This document shows, piece after piece, positions 9,324-17,989 of a stretch of 64,000 bases of DNA. The DNA is taken from contig JAAFAB010000007.1 of the NCBI GenBank assembly GCA_018222585.1, forward strand, positions 62,001-126,000, in the 5' to 3' direction. The translations under genes were made by a program, and so were the position numbers. The notes under the pieces are model-generated. The model ran no database searches and was not told where the DNA came from. It saw nothing but the letters and a program-made list of their open reading frames with translations. How positions within the stretch are numbered: position 1 is the stretch's first letter; each line of letters begins with the position of its first letter. Source of the DNA: Paracoccaceae bacterium. Its GTDB lineage: Bacteria > Pseudomonadota > Alphaproteobacteria > Rhodobacterales > Rhodobacteraceae.

Positions 9324-9972
9324 AGCCCAGCCCCCTCAGCGTGCGGATCACCGCGCCCGAGCCGGCGATCTTCTTGCGCAGCCGCGCCACGTAGAGCTCG
9401 ATCGCGTTCACCCCAACCACCGTGTCGTCGAAGGAATAAAGCCCCTCCAGCAGCCGGTCCTTGGAATGCACCTGGCCGCGTCCGCGCATCAGCATCGACA
9501 GCAGCGCATGTTCGCGCCGGGTCAGGTCCAGCCGCTGTCCGTGCGCCGTCACCACCCCCGCCACCGGGTCATAGGCCAGGCCGCCGAGGCTGATCTCGCC
9601 CGCCCGCTCGCTGGCCTCGCGCCGGGCCAGGACATGCAGCCGCGCCTCCAGCTCGCGCTGGTCGAAGGGTTTCACCAGGTAATCGTCGGCCCCGAAGGAA
9701 AAGGCCGAGAGCTTGTCGTCGACCGAGAAATGCGCCGTCAGCATCAGCACCGGCATCTTCTGCCCGGCGGCCCGCATCTCGCGCAGCAGGTCGACCCCCG
9801 ACCCATCCGGCAGCGTGATGTCCAGCACGACCACGTCGTAGCCCTGCACCCGCAGGCAATCGCGCGCCTCGGCCAGGGTCATCGCATAGTCGCAGGCCAT
9901 GCCGCCGGCGCGCAGGCGGGACAGGGTGGCATCGGCCAGGTCCTGAGTATCCTCCACCAGCAGAATCCGCAT
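9301..9972 (-). CDS. tctD: Response regulator, OmpR family, TctD-like
   Basis: 223 residues: a receiver domain (phospho-acceptor D51 in VVVLDITLPDGSG, conserved K101) followed by an OmpR-type winged-helix DNA-binding domain ending LRKKIAGSGAVIRTLRGLGY. Start ATG 9972 is preceded by GGAGGGGTAA. It is transcribed away from tctC, and the 182-bp divergent region holds direct repeats that suit an OmpR-family dimer. It is expected to activate the tricarboxylate transporter genes when phosphorylated. Confidence 0.9.
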   Translation of the reverse strand: MRILLVEDTQDLADATLSRLRAGGMACDYAMTLAEARDCLRVQGYDVVVLDITLPDGSGVDLLREMRAAGQKMPVLMLTAHFSVDDKLSAFSFGADDYLVKPFDQRELEARLHVLARREASERAGEISLGGLAYDPVAGVVTAHGQRLDLTRREHALLSMLMRGRGQVHSKDRLLEGLYSFDDTVVGVNAIELYVARLRKKIAGSGAVIRTLRGLGYVLDAEG

Positions 9973-10035
9973 TTACCCCTCCTTAGCGGCTGACGCGCCA
10001 CCGTCAGGGCGGGCCCGCGCCTGGTCTTGGCGTGG

Positions 10036-10100
10036 CCCTGTCGTGACCCTGTCGCGACCCGACCCTGTGACAGCTTGGTGACAGGTTCAACCGCTATATC
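10036..10100 (+). promoter_or_regulatory. Candidate TctD-regulated promoter of tctCBA
   Basis: Three copies of a CCCTGT element start at 10036 (CCCTGTCGTGA), 10047 (CCCTGTCGCGA) and 10063 (CCCTGTGACAG). The first two are 11 bp apart, one helical turn, as OmpR-type regulators prefer. A -10-like TATATC lies at 10095-10100 with only a poor -35 (AGCTTG) 17 bp upstream, as expected of an activator-dependent promoter. Inferred, not shown. Confidence 0.45.
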
Positions 10101-10154
10101 ACGCGATACCGGTCGCCGGGCAGCAGGGCCCGCGGCCCATGAGGAGGAAATCTA

Positions 10155-11141
10155 ATGGCATTCAAACATCTTCGCACGGCGCTGGCCGTCGCGGGTCTTG
10201 CCCTGACCGCCACTGCGGCTTCGGCCCAGTTCGCCCCCGAACAGCCCGAGTGCATCGCCCCCGCCAACCCCGGTGGTGGCTGGGACTTCACCTGCCGCCA
10301 GGTGGGCAAGTCGCTGCAGGACCTCGGCCTGATCTCGAAGACCATGCAGGTCGTCAACCTCGCCGGTGGCGGCGGTGGCGTGGCCTATGCGGAAGTCGTG
10401 AACAAGCGCGGTGACGACAACGACCTGATCGTCGCGGCCAGCTCGGCCACCGCCACCCGCCTGGCCCAGGGCGCCTTCCCGGGCAACACCATGGACCAGG
10501 TCCGCTGGCTGGCCTCCATCGGTGCCGACTACGGCGTGATCGCCGTCGCTGCCGACAGCGAGATCGAGACCCTGCCCGAGCTGCTGGACATGATCAAGAA
10601 CGACCCCCGTTCGGTCTCTGTCGCCGGTGGTTCGGCGGTCGGTGGCTGGGACCACCTGAAGGTCCTGATCGCGGCCAACGCCTATGGCATCGAGGAAGTG
10701 CGCAACGTCAAGTACATCGCCTTCGACGGCGGCGGCGAAGCCGTGACCCAGCTGCTCGCCGGCTCGGTTCAGGCCTTCACCGGTGACCTCTCCGAGGCCA
10801 AGGGCTTTGTCGACTCCGGCGACATCAAGGTCATCGCCGTGCTGGCGCCCGAGCGCCTGGAAGGCGAATTCTCGGCCTTCCCGACCGCCAAGGAGCAGGG
10901 CGTCGACGCCATCGGCGCCAACTGGCGCGGTTTCTACGCCCCGGAAGGCATGAGCGACGAAGCCTATGACGCCTGGGTGTCGATGATCGGCGAGCTCTAT
11001 GCCTCGCCCGAGTGGAAAGAGATCATGGCCGCCAACGGCCTGGCCCCGCTGGACCTGCAGGGCGCCGAGTTCGAGGCATTCGTCTCCGACTCCGTGCAGC
11101 AGATCCAGGATATCTCCCGCGAGATCGGCATCATCCAGTAA
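10155..11141 (+). CDS. tctC: Tripartite tricarboxylate transporter substrate-binding protein TctC
   Basis: 328 residues with a signal peptide (about 1-24, cleavage after ASA). The mature protein shows the Bug/TctC fold, with the family element PANPGGGWDFTCRQVGKSL near its N-terminus. It captures a tricarboxylate or related carboxylate in the periplasm and presents it to TctAB. The ATG at 10155 has a strong GAGGAGG-type ribosome site. It is the first gene of tctCBA, divergent from tctDE. A very stable GC hairpin follows its stop codon. Confidence 0.92.
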   Translation: MAFKHLRTALAVAGLALTATAASAQFAPEQPECIAPANPGGGWDFTCRQVGKSLQDLGLISKTMQVVNLAGGGGGVAYAEVVNKRGDDNDLIVAASSATATRLAQGAFPGNTMDQVRWLASIGADYGVIAVAADSEIETLPELLDMIKNDPRSVSVAGGSAVGGWDHLKVLIAANAYGIEEVRNVKYIAFDGGGEAVTQLLAGSVQAFTGDLSEAKGFVDSGDIKVIAVLAPERLEGEFSAFPTAKEQGVDAIGANWRGFYAPEGMSDEAYDAWVSMIGELYASPEWKEIMAANGLAPLDLQGAEFEAFVSDSVQQIQDISREIGIIQ

Positions 11142-11149
11142 ACCCCTTC

Positions 11150-11183
11150 CCGCGCGCGGCGGCCCTGTGCCGGCCGCGCGCGG
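11150..11183 (+). terminator. Intra-operon hairpin between tctC and tctB
   Basis: Perfect 11-bp arms CCGCGCGCGGC (11150-11160) and GCCGCGCGCGG (11173-11183) are followed by TCCATTTT. It starts 9 nt after the tctC stop and ends 21 nt before the tctB start. Probably it limits read-through or protects the tctC mRNA so the binding protein is made in excess over TctBA. Confidence 0.55.
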
Positions 11184-11204
11184 TCCATTTTCCGGGAGGT
11201 CAGA

Positions 11205-11636
11205 ATGAGCGACCGTATCTTCGGAGCCTTCGGGCTTCTCCTTGCCCTGTTCTATGCCTGGGCCACCCTGCAGATCCAGGAAAGCTTCCTGTCGGACGAG
11301 GTCGGACCCAAGACCTTCCCGCTGGTCATCGCCTTCATCCTCGGTCTGTCCTCGATCGTGATCGCCCTGCGCCCGGACGAGAACCCCGTCTGGCCGCCGT
11401 TGAGCCGCCTGGCCGAGATCGCCGCCGCGGTCGTGGTCATGATCCTCTACGCGCAGTTCCTGCCCGAGGCGGGTTTCGTCATCGCCACCGCGCTGGCCGC
11501 CGCCTACCTGACCTGGCGCCTCGGCACCCGGCCGCTGCAATCGCTGCTGGTCGGCGTCTGCACCTCGGTCGGCATCTACGTCATCTTCCATCTCGTGCTG
11601 GGGCTCTCGCTGGCCCGCGGCCCGCTCGGCTTCTAA
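11205..11636 (+). CDS. tctB: Tripartite tricarboxylate transporter small membrane protein TctB
   Basis: 143 residues with about four membrane segments, the usual size and hydrophobicity of TctB. The ATG at 11205 follows CGGGAGGTCAGA. It lies between tctC and tctA, the standard gene order, and forms the membrane complex with TctA. TctB sequences are poorly conserved, so position carries much of the weight. Confidence 0.85.
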   Translation: MSDRIFGAFGLLLALFYAWATLQIQESFLSDEVGPKTFPLVIAFILGLSSIVIALRPDENPVWPPLSRLAEIAAAVVVMILYAQFLPEAGFVIATALAAAYLTWRLGTRPLQSLLVGVCTSVGIYVIFHLVLGLSLARGPLGF

Positions 11637-11646
11637 GGAGACCCCG

Positions 11647-13185
11647 ATGGACCTCATGTCTTCCCTCGGCGACGGCTTCCTGATCGCCCTGACCTGGCAG
11701 AACCTGGGCCTTGCTGTGCTGGGCTGCTTCCTCGGCACGATCATGGGCGCCCTGCCCGGCCTCGGGCCGTCGAACGGCGTCGCCATCCTGATCCCGCTGG
11801 CCTTCACCCTGGGGCTAGGCGCCACGCCCTCGCTGATCCTGCTGACCTCGGTCTATTACGGGGCGATGTACGGCGGGCGGATCAGTTCGATCCTGCTGGG
11901 CATCCCGGGCGATGAGCCCGCCATGATGACCGTGCTCGACGGGCATCCCATGGCCAAGGCGGGCCGTGCGGGCGAGGCGCTGTCGCTGTCGGGCGTGGCC
12001 TCTTTCGTCGGCGCCTTCCTGGCCACCTGGGGCCTGATCTTCCTGGCCCCGCAGCTGGTCAAGTTCGCGCTCCTGTTCGGCCCGGCGGAATACTTCGCCC
12101 TCTTCGCCCTGGCCTTCGCCACCCTCGGTGGCGTCTCTTCGACGAACCAGGCGAAATCGGCCTTCGCCGCCATGCTGGGCCTCGGCCTGGCCGTCGTCGG
12201 CGTCGACACGCAGACCGGCGTGCCGCGCCTGACCTTCGGCGAGGTGCACCTCTATGACGGTCTCGACTTCCTCGTCGCCATCGTCGGCCTCTTCGCCCTG
12301 TCCGAGGTCTTCATCTTCCTCGAACACCGCCATGGCGAAGCCGATGCGGACAGCAAGAAGATCGAGGTCGGTCGCCTGACCCCATCCTGGGCGATGCTGA
12401 AGTACTGCACGCCGACCATGCTGCGCACCTCGGTGCTGGGCTTCGTGGCGGGCGTCCTGCCCGGCGCCGGCGCCTCTCTGGGCTCGTTCATCTCCTATTC
12501 CATGGAGAAGAAGCTGGTCGACAAGGAGGGCACCTTCGGCACCGGCGACCCGCGCGGCGTCGCGGCGCCCGAGGCCGGCAACAACGCCGCCGCCGGTGGC
12601 GCGCTGGTGCCGATGCTGTCGCTCGGCGTGCCGGGGTCGGGCACGACCGCCGTGCTGCTGGCGGTGCTGCTGTCGCTCAACATCACGCCCGGGCCGCTGC
12701 TGTTCCAGAACAACCCCGACGTGGTCTGGGGCCTGATCGCGGCGCTGTTCATCGCCAACATCATGCTGCTGCTGATGAACATTCCCCTGGTCGGCCTGTT
12801 CACCCGGGTGCTGATGGTGCCGCCGCGGATCCTGATGCCCATCGTGGCCATGGTCAGCTTCGTCGGCATCTACGGCATCTCGGGCAGCTCCTTCGATCTG
12901 CTGGTGATGATCGCCTTCGGGGTTGGCGGCTGGCTGCTGCGCAAGCTCGACGTGCCGCTGGTGCCGATCATCCTCGGCACCCTGCTCGGCAACACGATGG
13001 AGAACAACCTGCGCCGCGCCGTGACCATCTCGAACGGCGACTACATGACCCTGGTCGACAGCCCGCTGTCCATCGGCCTGTGGACCGTCGCCATCGTCGG
13101 ATTCATCCTGCCGATCTTCGTCGGCAAGGTGATCAAGGGGCGGATGCGCAATCGCCGCGACGCCGAGGGCTCGACCTCGGACTGA
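11647..13185 (+). CDS. tctA: Tripartite tricarboxylate transporter large permease TctA
   Basis: 512 residues with about 11-12 membrane segments. The TctA signature GALPGLGPSNGVA is near residues 33-45, and the matching second-half element GVLPGAGASLGSF is near residue 270, reflecting the internal duplication of the family. It is the transport channel for the TctC-bound substrate, driven by an ion gradient. It starts 10 nt after tctB with AAGGAG upstream. A canonical terminator follows. Confidence 0.94.
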   Translation: MDLMSSLGDGFLIALTWQNLGLAVLGCFLGTIMGALPGLGPSNGVAILIPLAFTLGLGATPSLILLTSVYYGAMYGGRISSILLGIPGDEPAMMTVLDGHPMAKAGRAGEALSLSGVASFVGAFLATWGLIFLAPQLVKFALLFGPAEYFALFALAFATLGGVSSTNQAKSAFAAMLGLGLAVVGVDTQTGVPRLTFGEVHLYDGLDFLVAIVGLFALSEVFIFLEHRHGEADADSKKIEVGRLTPSWAMLKYCTPTMLRTSVLGFVAGVLPGAGASLGSFISYSMEKKLVDKEGTFGTGDPRGVAAPEAGNNAAAGGALVPMLSLGVPGSGTTAVLLAVLLSLNITPGPLLFQNNPDVVWGLIAALFIANIMLLLMNIPLVGLFTRVLMVPPRILMPIVAMVSFVGIYGISGSSFDLLVMIAFGVGGWLLRKLDVPLVPIILGTLLGNTMENNLRRAVTISNGDYMTLVDSPLSIGLWTVAIVGFILPIFVGKVIKGRMRNRRDAEGSTSD

Positions 13186-13214
13186 TCACGCCCTTCTGAC
13201 GAAGAGTTCACCGA

Positions 13215-13246
13215 ACGCCCGGCCCCGCGTCGGGCGTTTTGCTTTG
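13215..13246 (+). terminator. Rho-independent terminator of tctCBA
   Basis: Stem ACGCCCG (13215-13221) with CGGGCGT (13231-13237), a 9-nt loop, and a T-rich tail TTTTGCTTTG. It lies 30 nt after the tctA stop on the coding strand. Confidence 0.75.
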
Positions 13247-13320
13247 TGCACCGGCGGCGTTGCGCCACACTGCATGGGCAATGGCGCAAACCGCTCTACC
13301 TGAAGGCGAGGAAACGAAAC

Positions 13321-14547
13321 ATGGGACCCGCAACCGGAGCCATCATGAAACACGCCGACCGTATCGCTGCCATCGCGGCGGTGGCGGCCATCGCCGCCCT
13401 GCTGCTCAGCAGCCCTGCCCTGTCGCAGGACTTCAACGCCGCACCGCCCAATGCGCCGGATCAGAACCCTGCCTTCCCCGGCCAGACCCGTGCCCCGGTG
13501 GTGGACCGGGGCGTCACCCTGACCCGCGAGGTGATCGCCAGCGGGCTGCGCAACCCCTGGGGCATGGAGGAATTGCCCTCGGGCGACTGGCTGGTGACAG
13601 AACGCCCCGGCGCGATGCGCCTGGTGTCGCGCGACGGCATCGTCTCGGCCCCGATCCGTGGCCTGCCCGAGGTCGATGCCCGCCGCCAGGGCGGCCTGCT
13701 GGATGTCACCGTGGCCCGCGACTTCGACCAGACCCGCCGCGTGTGGTGGAGCTTCGCCGAACCCCGCGAGGACGGCCGCAACGGTACCTCGGTGGCCACC
13801 GGGGTCCTGTCCGCGGACGGCACGCAGATGACCGATGTCGCGGTGATCTTCCGCCAGACCCCGGCCTGGGCCTCGACCATGCATTACGGCTCGCGGCTGG
13901 TGTTCGACCGCGACGGCGCGCTTTTCGTCACCACCGGAGAGCGCTCCAACCCCGAGCCGCGACAGCTGGCGCAGGACCCCTCGACCCACCTCGGCAAGGT
14001 GCTGCGCATCGCCCCCCTGGGCGGCCCGGCGCAGGGCAATCCTCGCCCCGAGGGCGCCGTGCCGGAACTCTGGTCGCTGGGACACCGCAACATCCAGGGC
14101 GCCGCCCTGGCCCCCGACGGCCGCCTCTGGACGGTCGAGCACGGCCCGCGCGGCGGCGACGAGCTGAACCGCCCCGAGGCCGGCCTGAACTACGGCTGGC
14201 CGGTGATCACCTACGGCGAGGACTACTCGGGCCGTCCCATCGGCGAGGGCCGCACGGAAGCGCCGGGGATGGAGCAACCCGTCTACTACTGGGATCCGGT
14301 GATCGCCCCGTCCGGCATGGCCTTCTACGACGGCGCGATGTTCCCCGACTGGCGCGGCTCGGTGCTGATCGGCGGGCTGGCGGGGCAGGCGCTGGTGCGG
14401 CTGACGCTGGAAGACGGCCGCGTCACCGGCGAGGCACGTTACCTGCAGGGCCAGGGCCGGGTGCGCGACGTGGCCGTCGCCCGGGACGGTGCCGTCATGG
14501 TGCTGACCGACAGCGACAACGGTGCGCTGCTCCGCCTCACGCCCTGA
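13321..14547 (+). CDS. PQQ-dependent aldose sugar dehydrogenase (glucose/sorbosone dehydrogenase family)
   Basis: 408 residues from the ATG at 13321, chosen for GCGAGGAAAC upstream; a second ATG at 13345 also fits. A signal peptide (hydrophobic stretch before SPALSQ) sends it to the periplasm. The body is a GSDH-type six-bladed propeller with recognisable blocks [29 protein letters not shown] and the late block [16 protein letters not shown]. Members such as YliI/Asd oxidise aldoses using PQQ and pass electrons to the respiratory chain. The gene stands alone after the tct terminator, and no PQQ-synthesis genes are seen in the window. Confidence 0.87.
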   Translation: MGPATGAIMKHADRIAAIAAVAAIAALLLSSPALSQDFNAAPPNAPDQNPAFPGQTRAPVVDRGVTLTREVIASGLRNPWGMEELPSGDWLVTERPGAMRLVSRDGIVSAPIRGLPEVDARRQGGLLDVTVARDFDQTRRVWWSFAEPREDGRNGTSVATGVLSADGTQMTDVAVIFRQTPAWASTMHYGSRLVFDRDGALFVTTGERSNPEPRQLAQDPSTHLGKVLRIAPLGGPAQGNPRPEGAVPELWSLGHRNIQGAALAPDGRLWTVEHGPRGGDELNRPEAGLNYGWPVITYGEDYSGRPIGEGRTEAPGMEQPVYYWDPVIAPSGMAFYDGAMFPDWRGSVLIGGLAGQALVRLTLEDGRVTGEARYLQGQGRVRDVAVARDGAVMVLTDSDNGALLRLTP

Positions 14548-14693
14548 ATGCCGGACTGAGTGCCGGACGTCCCTCCGCCGAACGGCCGCAATCCGGTCAC
14601 CCGGCCAGGGGACGCGGCCCAGATGTCGGCGGGCCGGGGTTCCGCAGCGCGCTCCATCTGGCTAGGGTCACCCCGACCCGACCGGAGCCCGCC

Positions 14694-15146
14694 ATGCTGA
14701 CCCATCCCCGTCCTGCCGTCCTCTCCGTCGCGCTGCGCGGGGGCGAGGTGCTGCTTGTCCGTCGCGCCAATCCCCCAGATGCGGGTCTCTGGGGCTTTCC
14801 CGGCGGCAAGCTGGACCTCGGAGAGACCCTCGCCCAGGCCGCCCTGCGAGAGCTGGAGGAGGAAACCGGCCTGCGGGCGCTCTCGGCGGGCCCGGTCCTG
14901 GGGGCCCAGGACGTGATCGTGCCCGGCGACTCGCCCGGTGATCTGCTGTTTCACTACGTGCTGATCGCCCTGCTCTGCCACCTGCCTGCCGACGCCCCCG
15001 ATCCCCGCGCCGCCGACGACGCGCTGGAAGCCCTCTGGCTGCCGATCGAGCGGATCGCCGAACTGCCCTGCAGTGAAGGTGTCGAGGCCCTCGCCCGGCT
15101 CGCCCAGAAGCTCAGCACCGATCCGGCGGCCGATTACGCCCCCTGA
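14694..15146 (+). CDS. NUDIX hydrolase
   Basis: 150 residues with a complete Nudix box (about residues 39-61: G-x5-E-x7-REL-EEE-TGL), so the metal-binding glutamates are all present. The N-terminus is a typical beta-strand lead-in ([20 protein letters not shown]). The ADP-ribose/NADH-type substrate class is suggested by overall similarity but not provable here. The ATG at 14694 is preceded by CCGGAGCCCGCC. Likely a single-gene unit; the 146 bp upstream show no other gene. Confidence 0.88.
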   Translation: MLTHPRPAVLSVALRGGEVLLVRRANPPDAGLWGFPGGKLDLGETLAQAALRELEEETGLRALSAGPVLGAQDVIVPGDSPGDLLFHYVLIALLCHLPADAPDPRAADDALEALWLPIERIAELPCSEGVEALARLAQKLSTDPAADYAP

Positions 15147-15312
15147 GGCCCCGCAACCGACTGATCCGACGCGCTTTCCCGGAACGGCTGCGCGCCGCCG
15201 GGCGGCTATCCGAGCGAAACACTGCGATTTCCACAGGCGAAATCCGAGCAAAGCACTTGACTTAAAACACCCGACGATATCACTCAACTATTTGTTTTAA
15301 TTAACTTTTTTA

Positions 15313-15341
15313 TTGCACCACCGAGAGGGTCGCCCTATATC
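15313..15341 (+). promoter_or_regulatory. Sigma-70-like promoter for the four-cysteine small protein
   Basis: TTGCAC (15313-15318), a 17-bp spacer and TATATC (15336-15341) lie in an unusually AT-rich stretch (15240-15315, including TTTGTTTTAATTAAC). The predicted start of transcription is near 15348, about 65 nt upstream of the ATG at 15413. Confidence 0.6.
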
Positions 15342-15412
15342 GTTCTCAAGACAGCAAGCCAGCCGCGTGCCAGCCAGCCATCCGTGAAACGCCAGCTCGA
15401 CAGGATCAGCCC

Positions 15413-15607
15413 ATGTCCACGCATTGCAGCTCTTGCGCCTTCTACGAGGACCACAAAGCCAATTCCGCCAGCCAGCTCACCGATGCCGGCCTGTGCCGCG
15501 CCAACCCGCCGGTGAGCCAGATGGATGCCGACAGCCGCGCCTTCTGGCCGGTGGTTCAGGCGACCGACTGGTGCGGCAAGTTCGCCAACGCCTTCCCGGC
15601 GGAATAA
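15413..15607 (+). CDS. Small conserved-looking four-cysteine protein
   Basis: 64 residues, mostly hydrophilic. Cysteines at 5, 8, 28 and 54 form a CxxC-x19-C-x25-C arrangement that could bind zinc or an iron-sulphur cluster. No signal peptide or membrane segment. I do not recognise a named family. It is believable as a gene because codon use is normal for this genome, an AT-rich region with a good -35/-10 lies upstream (15313-15341), and a canonical terminator (15746-15778) lies downstream. Function unknown; metal binding is inference from cysteine spacing. Confidence 0.7.
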   Translation: MSTHCSSCAFYEDHKANSASQLTDAGLCRANPPVSQMDADSRAFWPVVQATDWCGKFANAFPAE

Positions 15608-15745
15608 GCCTTTCGGGCGGGACCCAGCCCGCTTCCCAGCCAGCCACGGACATCCCACCGCGACTCCGGTCGCCTCCGTCAGCCAGCAAGGCCGCAAGCC
15701 CGGCCTCCGTCCGAAAGACCCTGGCCCGCGCCGAGACAAAGCGAC

Positions 15746-15778
15746 AAGGCAGCCCCTCCGGGCTGCCTTTGGTTTTTG
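15746..15778 (+). terminator. Rho-independent terminator
   Basis: Perfect 10-bp stem AAGGCAGCCC / GGGCTGCCTT with loop CCTC, then TGGTTTTT. It ends the monocistronic unit of the 64-residue protein, leaving a 3' UTR of about 140 nt. The rest of 15779-16024 holds no gene I can support. Confidence 0.8.
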
Positions 15779-16024
15779 GCGAACGCCTGTTCCCAGGCGG
15801 CCCCGCGGCGATCATCACGCAAACGTGATCGCGCGCAGCCGGCGCCCGGCGGGACATTCTGACGCGCCTTGGCATCTGCTCCGGGCCGAAAAGCCCAGAG
15901 ATGACGGGCATTTGGCCGCGCCACGATCGCCGCGACCGGACAAGCCCCCCGAAAGTCTCATTTGAGCCTGCGGGGCGCAGGCTAGTCTGATCGCGTTGTG
16001 GAAAGAGTGTCAGTAGTTACAGAA

Positions 16025-16957
16025 ATGGCGATTGCGGAAAACGTGCACGCCCCCCTGCAGCCGATCCGAATTGGCCTGGCGGGGGCCGAAAGCCGGCTTG
16101 TCCCGGTGGCAGAGGCGCTGGAAGGCGCTGCGTTGCAGCGCGGCCTGGCCCTGCGCCTGCGCCGTTTCCAGGTCGGCGATCCCCGCCGGCCCGGGGCGGT
16201 GGCGGACCTGATCGCCCAGGCGCGCGCCGCGGGCTTCGATACCCTGCATTGCACCGCCCCCCTGCTGGGCGAGTTGAGCGAGATGATCCACGACAGCGTG
16301 CCGGATGGCGACCGTGCGCGGCTCTACGACACCATTTTCCTGAACCACCGCCAGCCCCTGCAGGGATGTGACGCGGGCACCTGGGCGCTGCATTCGGCGC
16401 TCGGCAGCTTCCTCGCCGGACGCCCGGCAGAGCATGTGCTGATCCTCGGGGCCGGCCCCGAGGGGCAATCGGCGGCCATCGCGCTGGCGGCCCGGGGTGT
16501 CCGGCGCCTGACCTTCCACGATCCCGACATGAGCCGCGCCGCCTCGCTGGCCAATCTGATGCAGGAATGCGCCGAGATGCGATGCACCCTGCTGGCCTCG
16601 ACCGAGGGGCTCTTTCACGCGCGCTCGGCGCCCGGCGTGACGCGGGGTTGGATCGACGGCATCGTTCACGCCCCGGGCAGCAACATGGCGCCGCAGGAGA
16701 TCAGCGACCTTGCCCCGCCGCTCTGGCTGGTGGACATGGCCGCCTTCGCCCCGCCGACCGCCCTGTCCAACCGCGCCCGGGCCGCAGGCTGTGCGGTGCT
16801 GGAGGGTGCCGAGATCGCCCTCAGGCGCGGCGCGCGGCTGCTGGATTGCTGTGCGGAAAGAAGCCACGAAGGTTGCGGGCTGGGCTGGCTGCACCTCGAT
16901 CCCGGGACCACGGCGCCCGGAACCACGGCACGCAGCGCCGCCCGCCGCTCTGGCTGA
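16025..16957 (+). CDS. Degenerate shikimate dehydrogenase (AroE)-like protein
   Basis: 310 residues from the ATG at 16025; GTG starts at 15998 or 16007 are also possible because no clear ribosome site decides. The N-terminal half follows the shikimate-binding domain layout, and the C-terminal half has a Rossmann nucleotide-binding motif (ILGAGPEGQSAAIALAARG, near residue 140). However, the AroE substrate motif NVTxPxK reads HCTAPLLGE, losing the catalytic Lys, and the usual G-x-NTD-x-x-G reads GCDAGTWAL. It is therefore probably not a working shikimate dehydrogenase. It may be a quinate-type or neofunctionalised paralogue. No aromatic-pathway neighbours. Confidence 0.65.
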   Translation: MAIAENVHAPLQPIRIGLAGAESRLVPVAEALEGAALQRGLALRLRRFQVGDPRRPGAVADLIAQARAAGFDTLHCTAPLLGELSEMIHDSVPDGDRARLYDTIFLNHRQPLQGCDAGTWALHSALGSFLAGRPAEHVLILGAGPEGQSAAIALAARGVRRLTFHDPDMSRAASLANLMQECAEMRCTLLASTEGLFHARSAPGVTRGWIDGIVHAPGSNMAPQEISDLAPPLWLVDMAAFAPPTALSNRARAAGCAVLEGAEIALRRGARLLDCCAERSHEGCGLGWLHLDPGTTAPGTTARSAARRSG

Positions 16958-16964
16958 GCCGGAT

Positions 16965-17072
16965 TCAGCCGCGCAGCAGGCCCGAGCGCAACAGCAGCCA
17001 TTCGGTATATCCGCCCCGTCGGGGCGCCACGAGGCAATGCAGCACGAAGCGCAGCGGCGAAAGTTCGGTCAT
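16965..17072 (-). CDS. Possible 35-residue small protein
   Basis: An ATG at 17072 follows GGGGGATACC (good Shine-Dalgarno spacing) and opens a 35-codon frame with GC-rich third positions, ending in LLLRSGLLRG. It is convergent with the AroE-like gene, 7 nt from its stop. It is Arg/Leu-rich with one Cys and no clear membrane segment. Small-ORF calls of this kind are weak. The rest of the 16958-17290 gap shows nothing else. Confidence 0.35.
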   Translation of the reverse strand: MTELSPLRFVLHCLVAPRRGGYTEWLLLRSGLLRG

Positions 17073-17290
17073 GGTATCCCCCGATCCATGGTCAAGCTGC
17101 GAAAGCCCTAGCGAGACTGGATGACAGGGTCATGACGCGCCAATGTCGCACCGGTGACGGCGCCCCGTGACGAACCCGGTGACGCGCGCCCGCCTCGGCC
17201 CGCGAGGGGCCTCGCCCGCCGCGCCCGGGCCTGCGGCCGGGCCACCCGCCGCCACTGGATTTCCGCCCCGGCAGCGGCTAGGCAGGCGGC

Positions 17291-17860
17291 ATGGTCCGCA
17301 CGCTCCTCCTCAACAAGCCCTTCGGCACCCTGCCCCAGTTCACCGACAAGGGAACCGAGGGCAGCCCGCGCCCGACCCTCTCGGATCTCGTGCCGGTGAA
17401 GGGGGTCTATCCGGCCGGGCGACTCGACCGCGACAGCGAGGGGCTGATGGTGCTGACCTCTGACGGCCGCCTGCAGGCGCGCATCGCCGACCCGAAGCAC
17501 AAGCTGGCCAAACTCTACTGGGTCCAGGTCGAGGGCCTGCCCGACGAGGCCGCCCTGGAGGCCCTGCGCCGCGGCGTGACGCTGAAGGACGGCCTTACCC
17601 GCCCCGCGCGGGCCGAACGGATCGACGCCCCGGAGGGACTCTGGCAGCGCGACCCGCCGATCCGGGTGCGCAAGTCGGTGCCCGATGCCTGGATCTCGAT
17701 CGAACTGCGCGAAGGCCGTAACCGCCAGGTGCGCCGCATGTGCGCCCATGTCGGTCACCCCTGCCTGCGCCTGATCCGCGCCGCAATCGGCCCCTGGCGT
17801 CTCGACGGACTGCGACCGGGCGAATGGCGCGATGCGCCGGACCTGCCCCTGCGCGGCTGA
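17291..17860 (+). CDS. rluE: 23S rRNA pseudouridine synthase RluE-like
   Basis: 189 residues, RsuA/RluB/C/E/F family without the N-terminal S4 domain, which is the RluE layout. The catalytic aspartate is D46 in [16 protein letters not shown]. The family element [12 protein letters not shown] and the C-terminal [16 protein letters not shown] block are intact. It isomerises a specific uridine of 23S rRNA (U2457 in E. coli). The ATG at 17291 has AGGCAGGC upstream. Stands alone between unrelated genes. Confidence 0.9.
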   Translation: MVRTLLLNKPFGTLPQFTDKGTEGSPRPTLSDLVPVKGVYPAGRLDRDSEGLMVLTSDGRLQARIADPKHKLAKLYWVQVEGLPDEAALEALRRGVTLKDGLTRPARAERIDAPEGLWQRDPPIRVRKSVPDAWISIELREGRNRQVRRMCAHVGHPCLRLIRAAIGPWRLDGLRPGEWRDAPDLPLRG

Positions 17861-17958
17861 AACCTGCGCAGGCGGGGCCAGCCCCCGCCCCCAGATCCTT
17901 GCGAGCGGGAAACGCCCCCCCTCATTCTCCCTGTTCATATTGGCACGCCGGAGCAGGC

Positions 17959-17978
17959 CTCGCCCGGCACCGGGCGAG
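17959..17978 (-). terminator. Hairpin downstream of dctM
   Basis: Palindromic CTCGCCCGG (17959-17967) and CCGGGCGAG (17970-17978) begin 11 nt past the dctM stop. The stem is very stable but has no U-tract on either strand, so it is a 3'-end structure or weak terminator, possibly shared with the convergent rluE transcript. Confidence 0.4.
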
Positions 17979-17989
17979 ATGCCGCGCCC

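Noticed and set aside
7944-9593. Long plus-strand open frame of about 550 codons
   Set aside because: It is the mirror of the sensor kinase gene, has no domain and is dominated by Gln/Arg/His/Pro as antisense frames are in GC-rich DNA.
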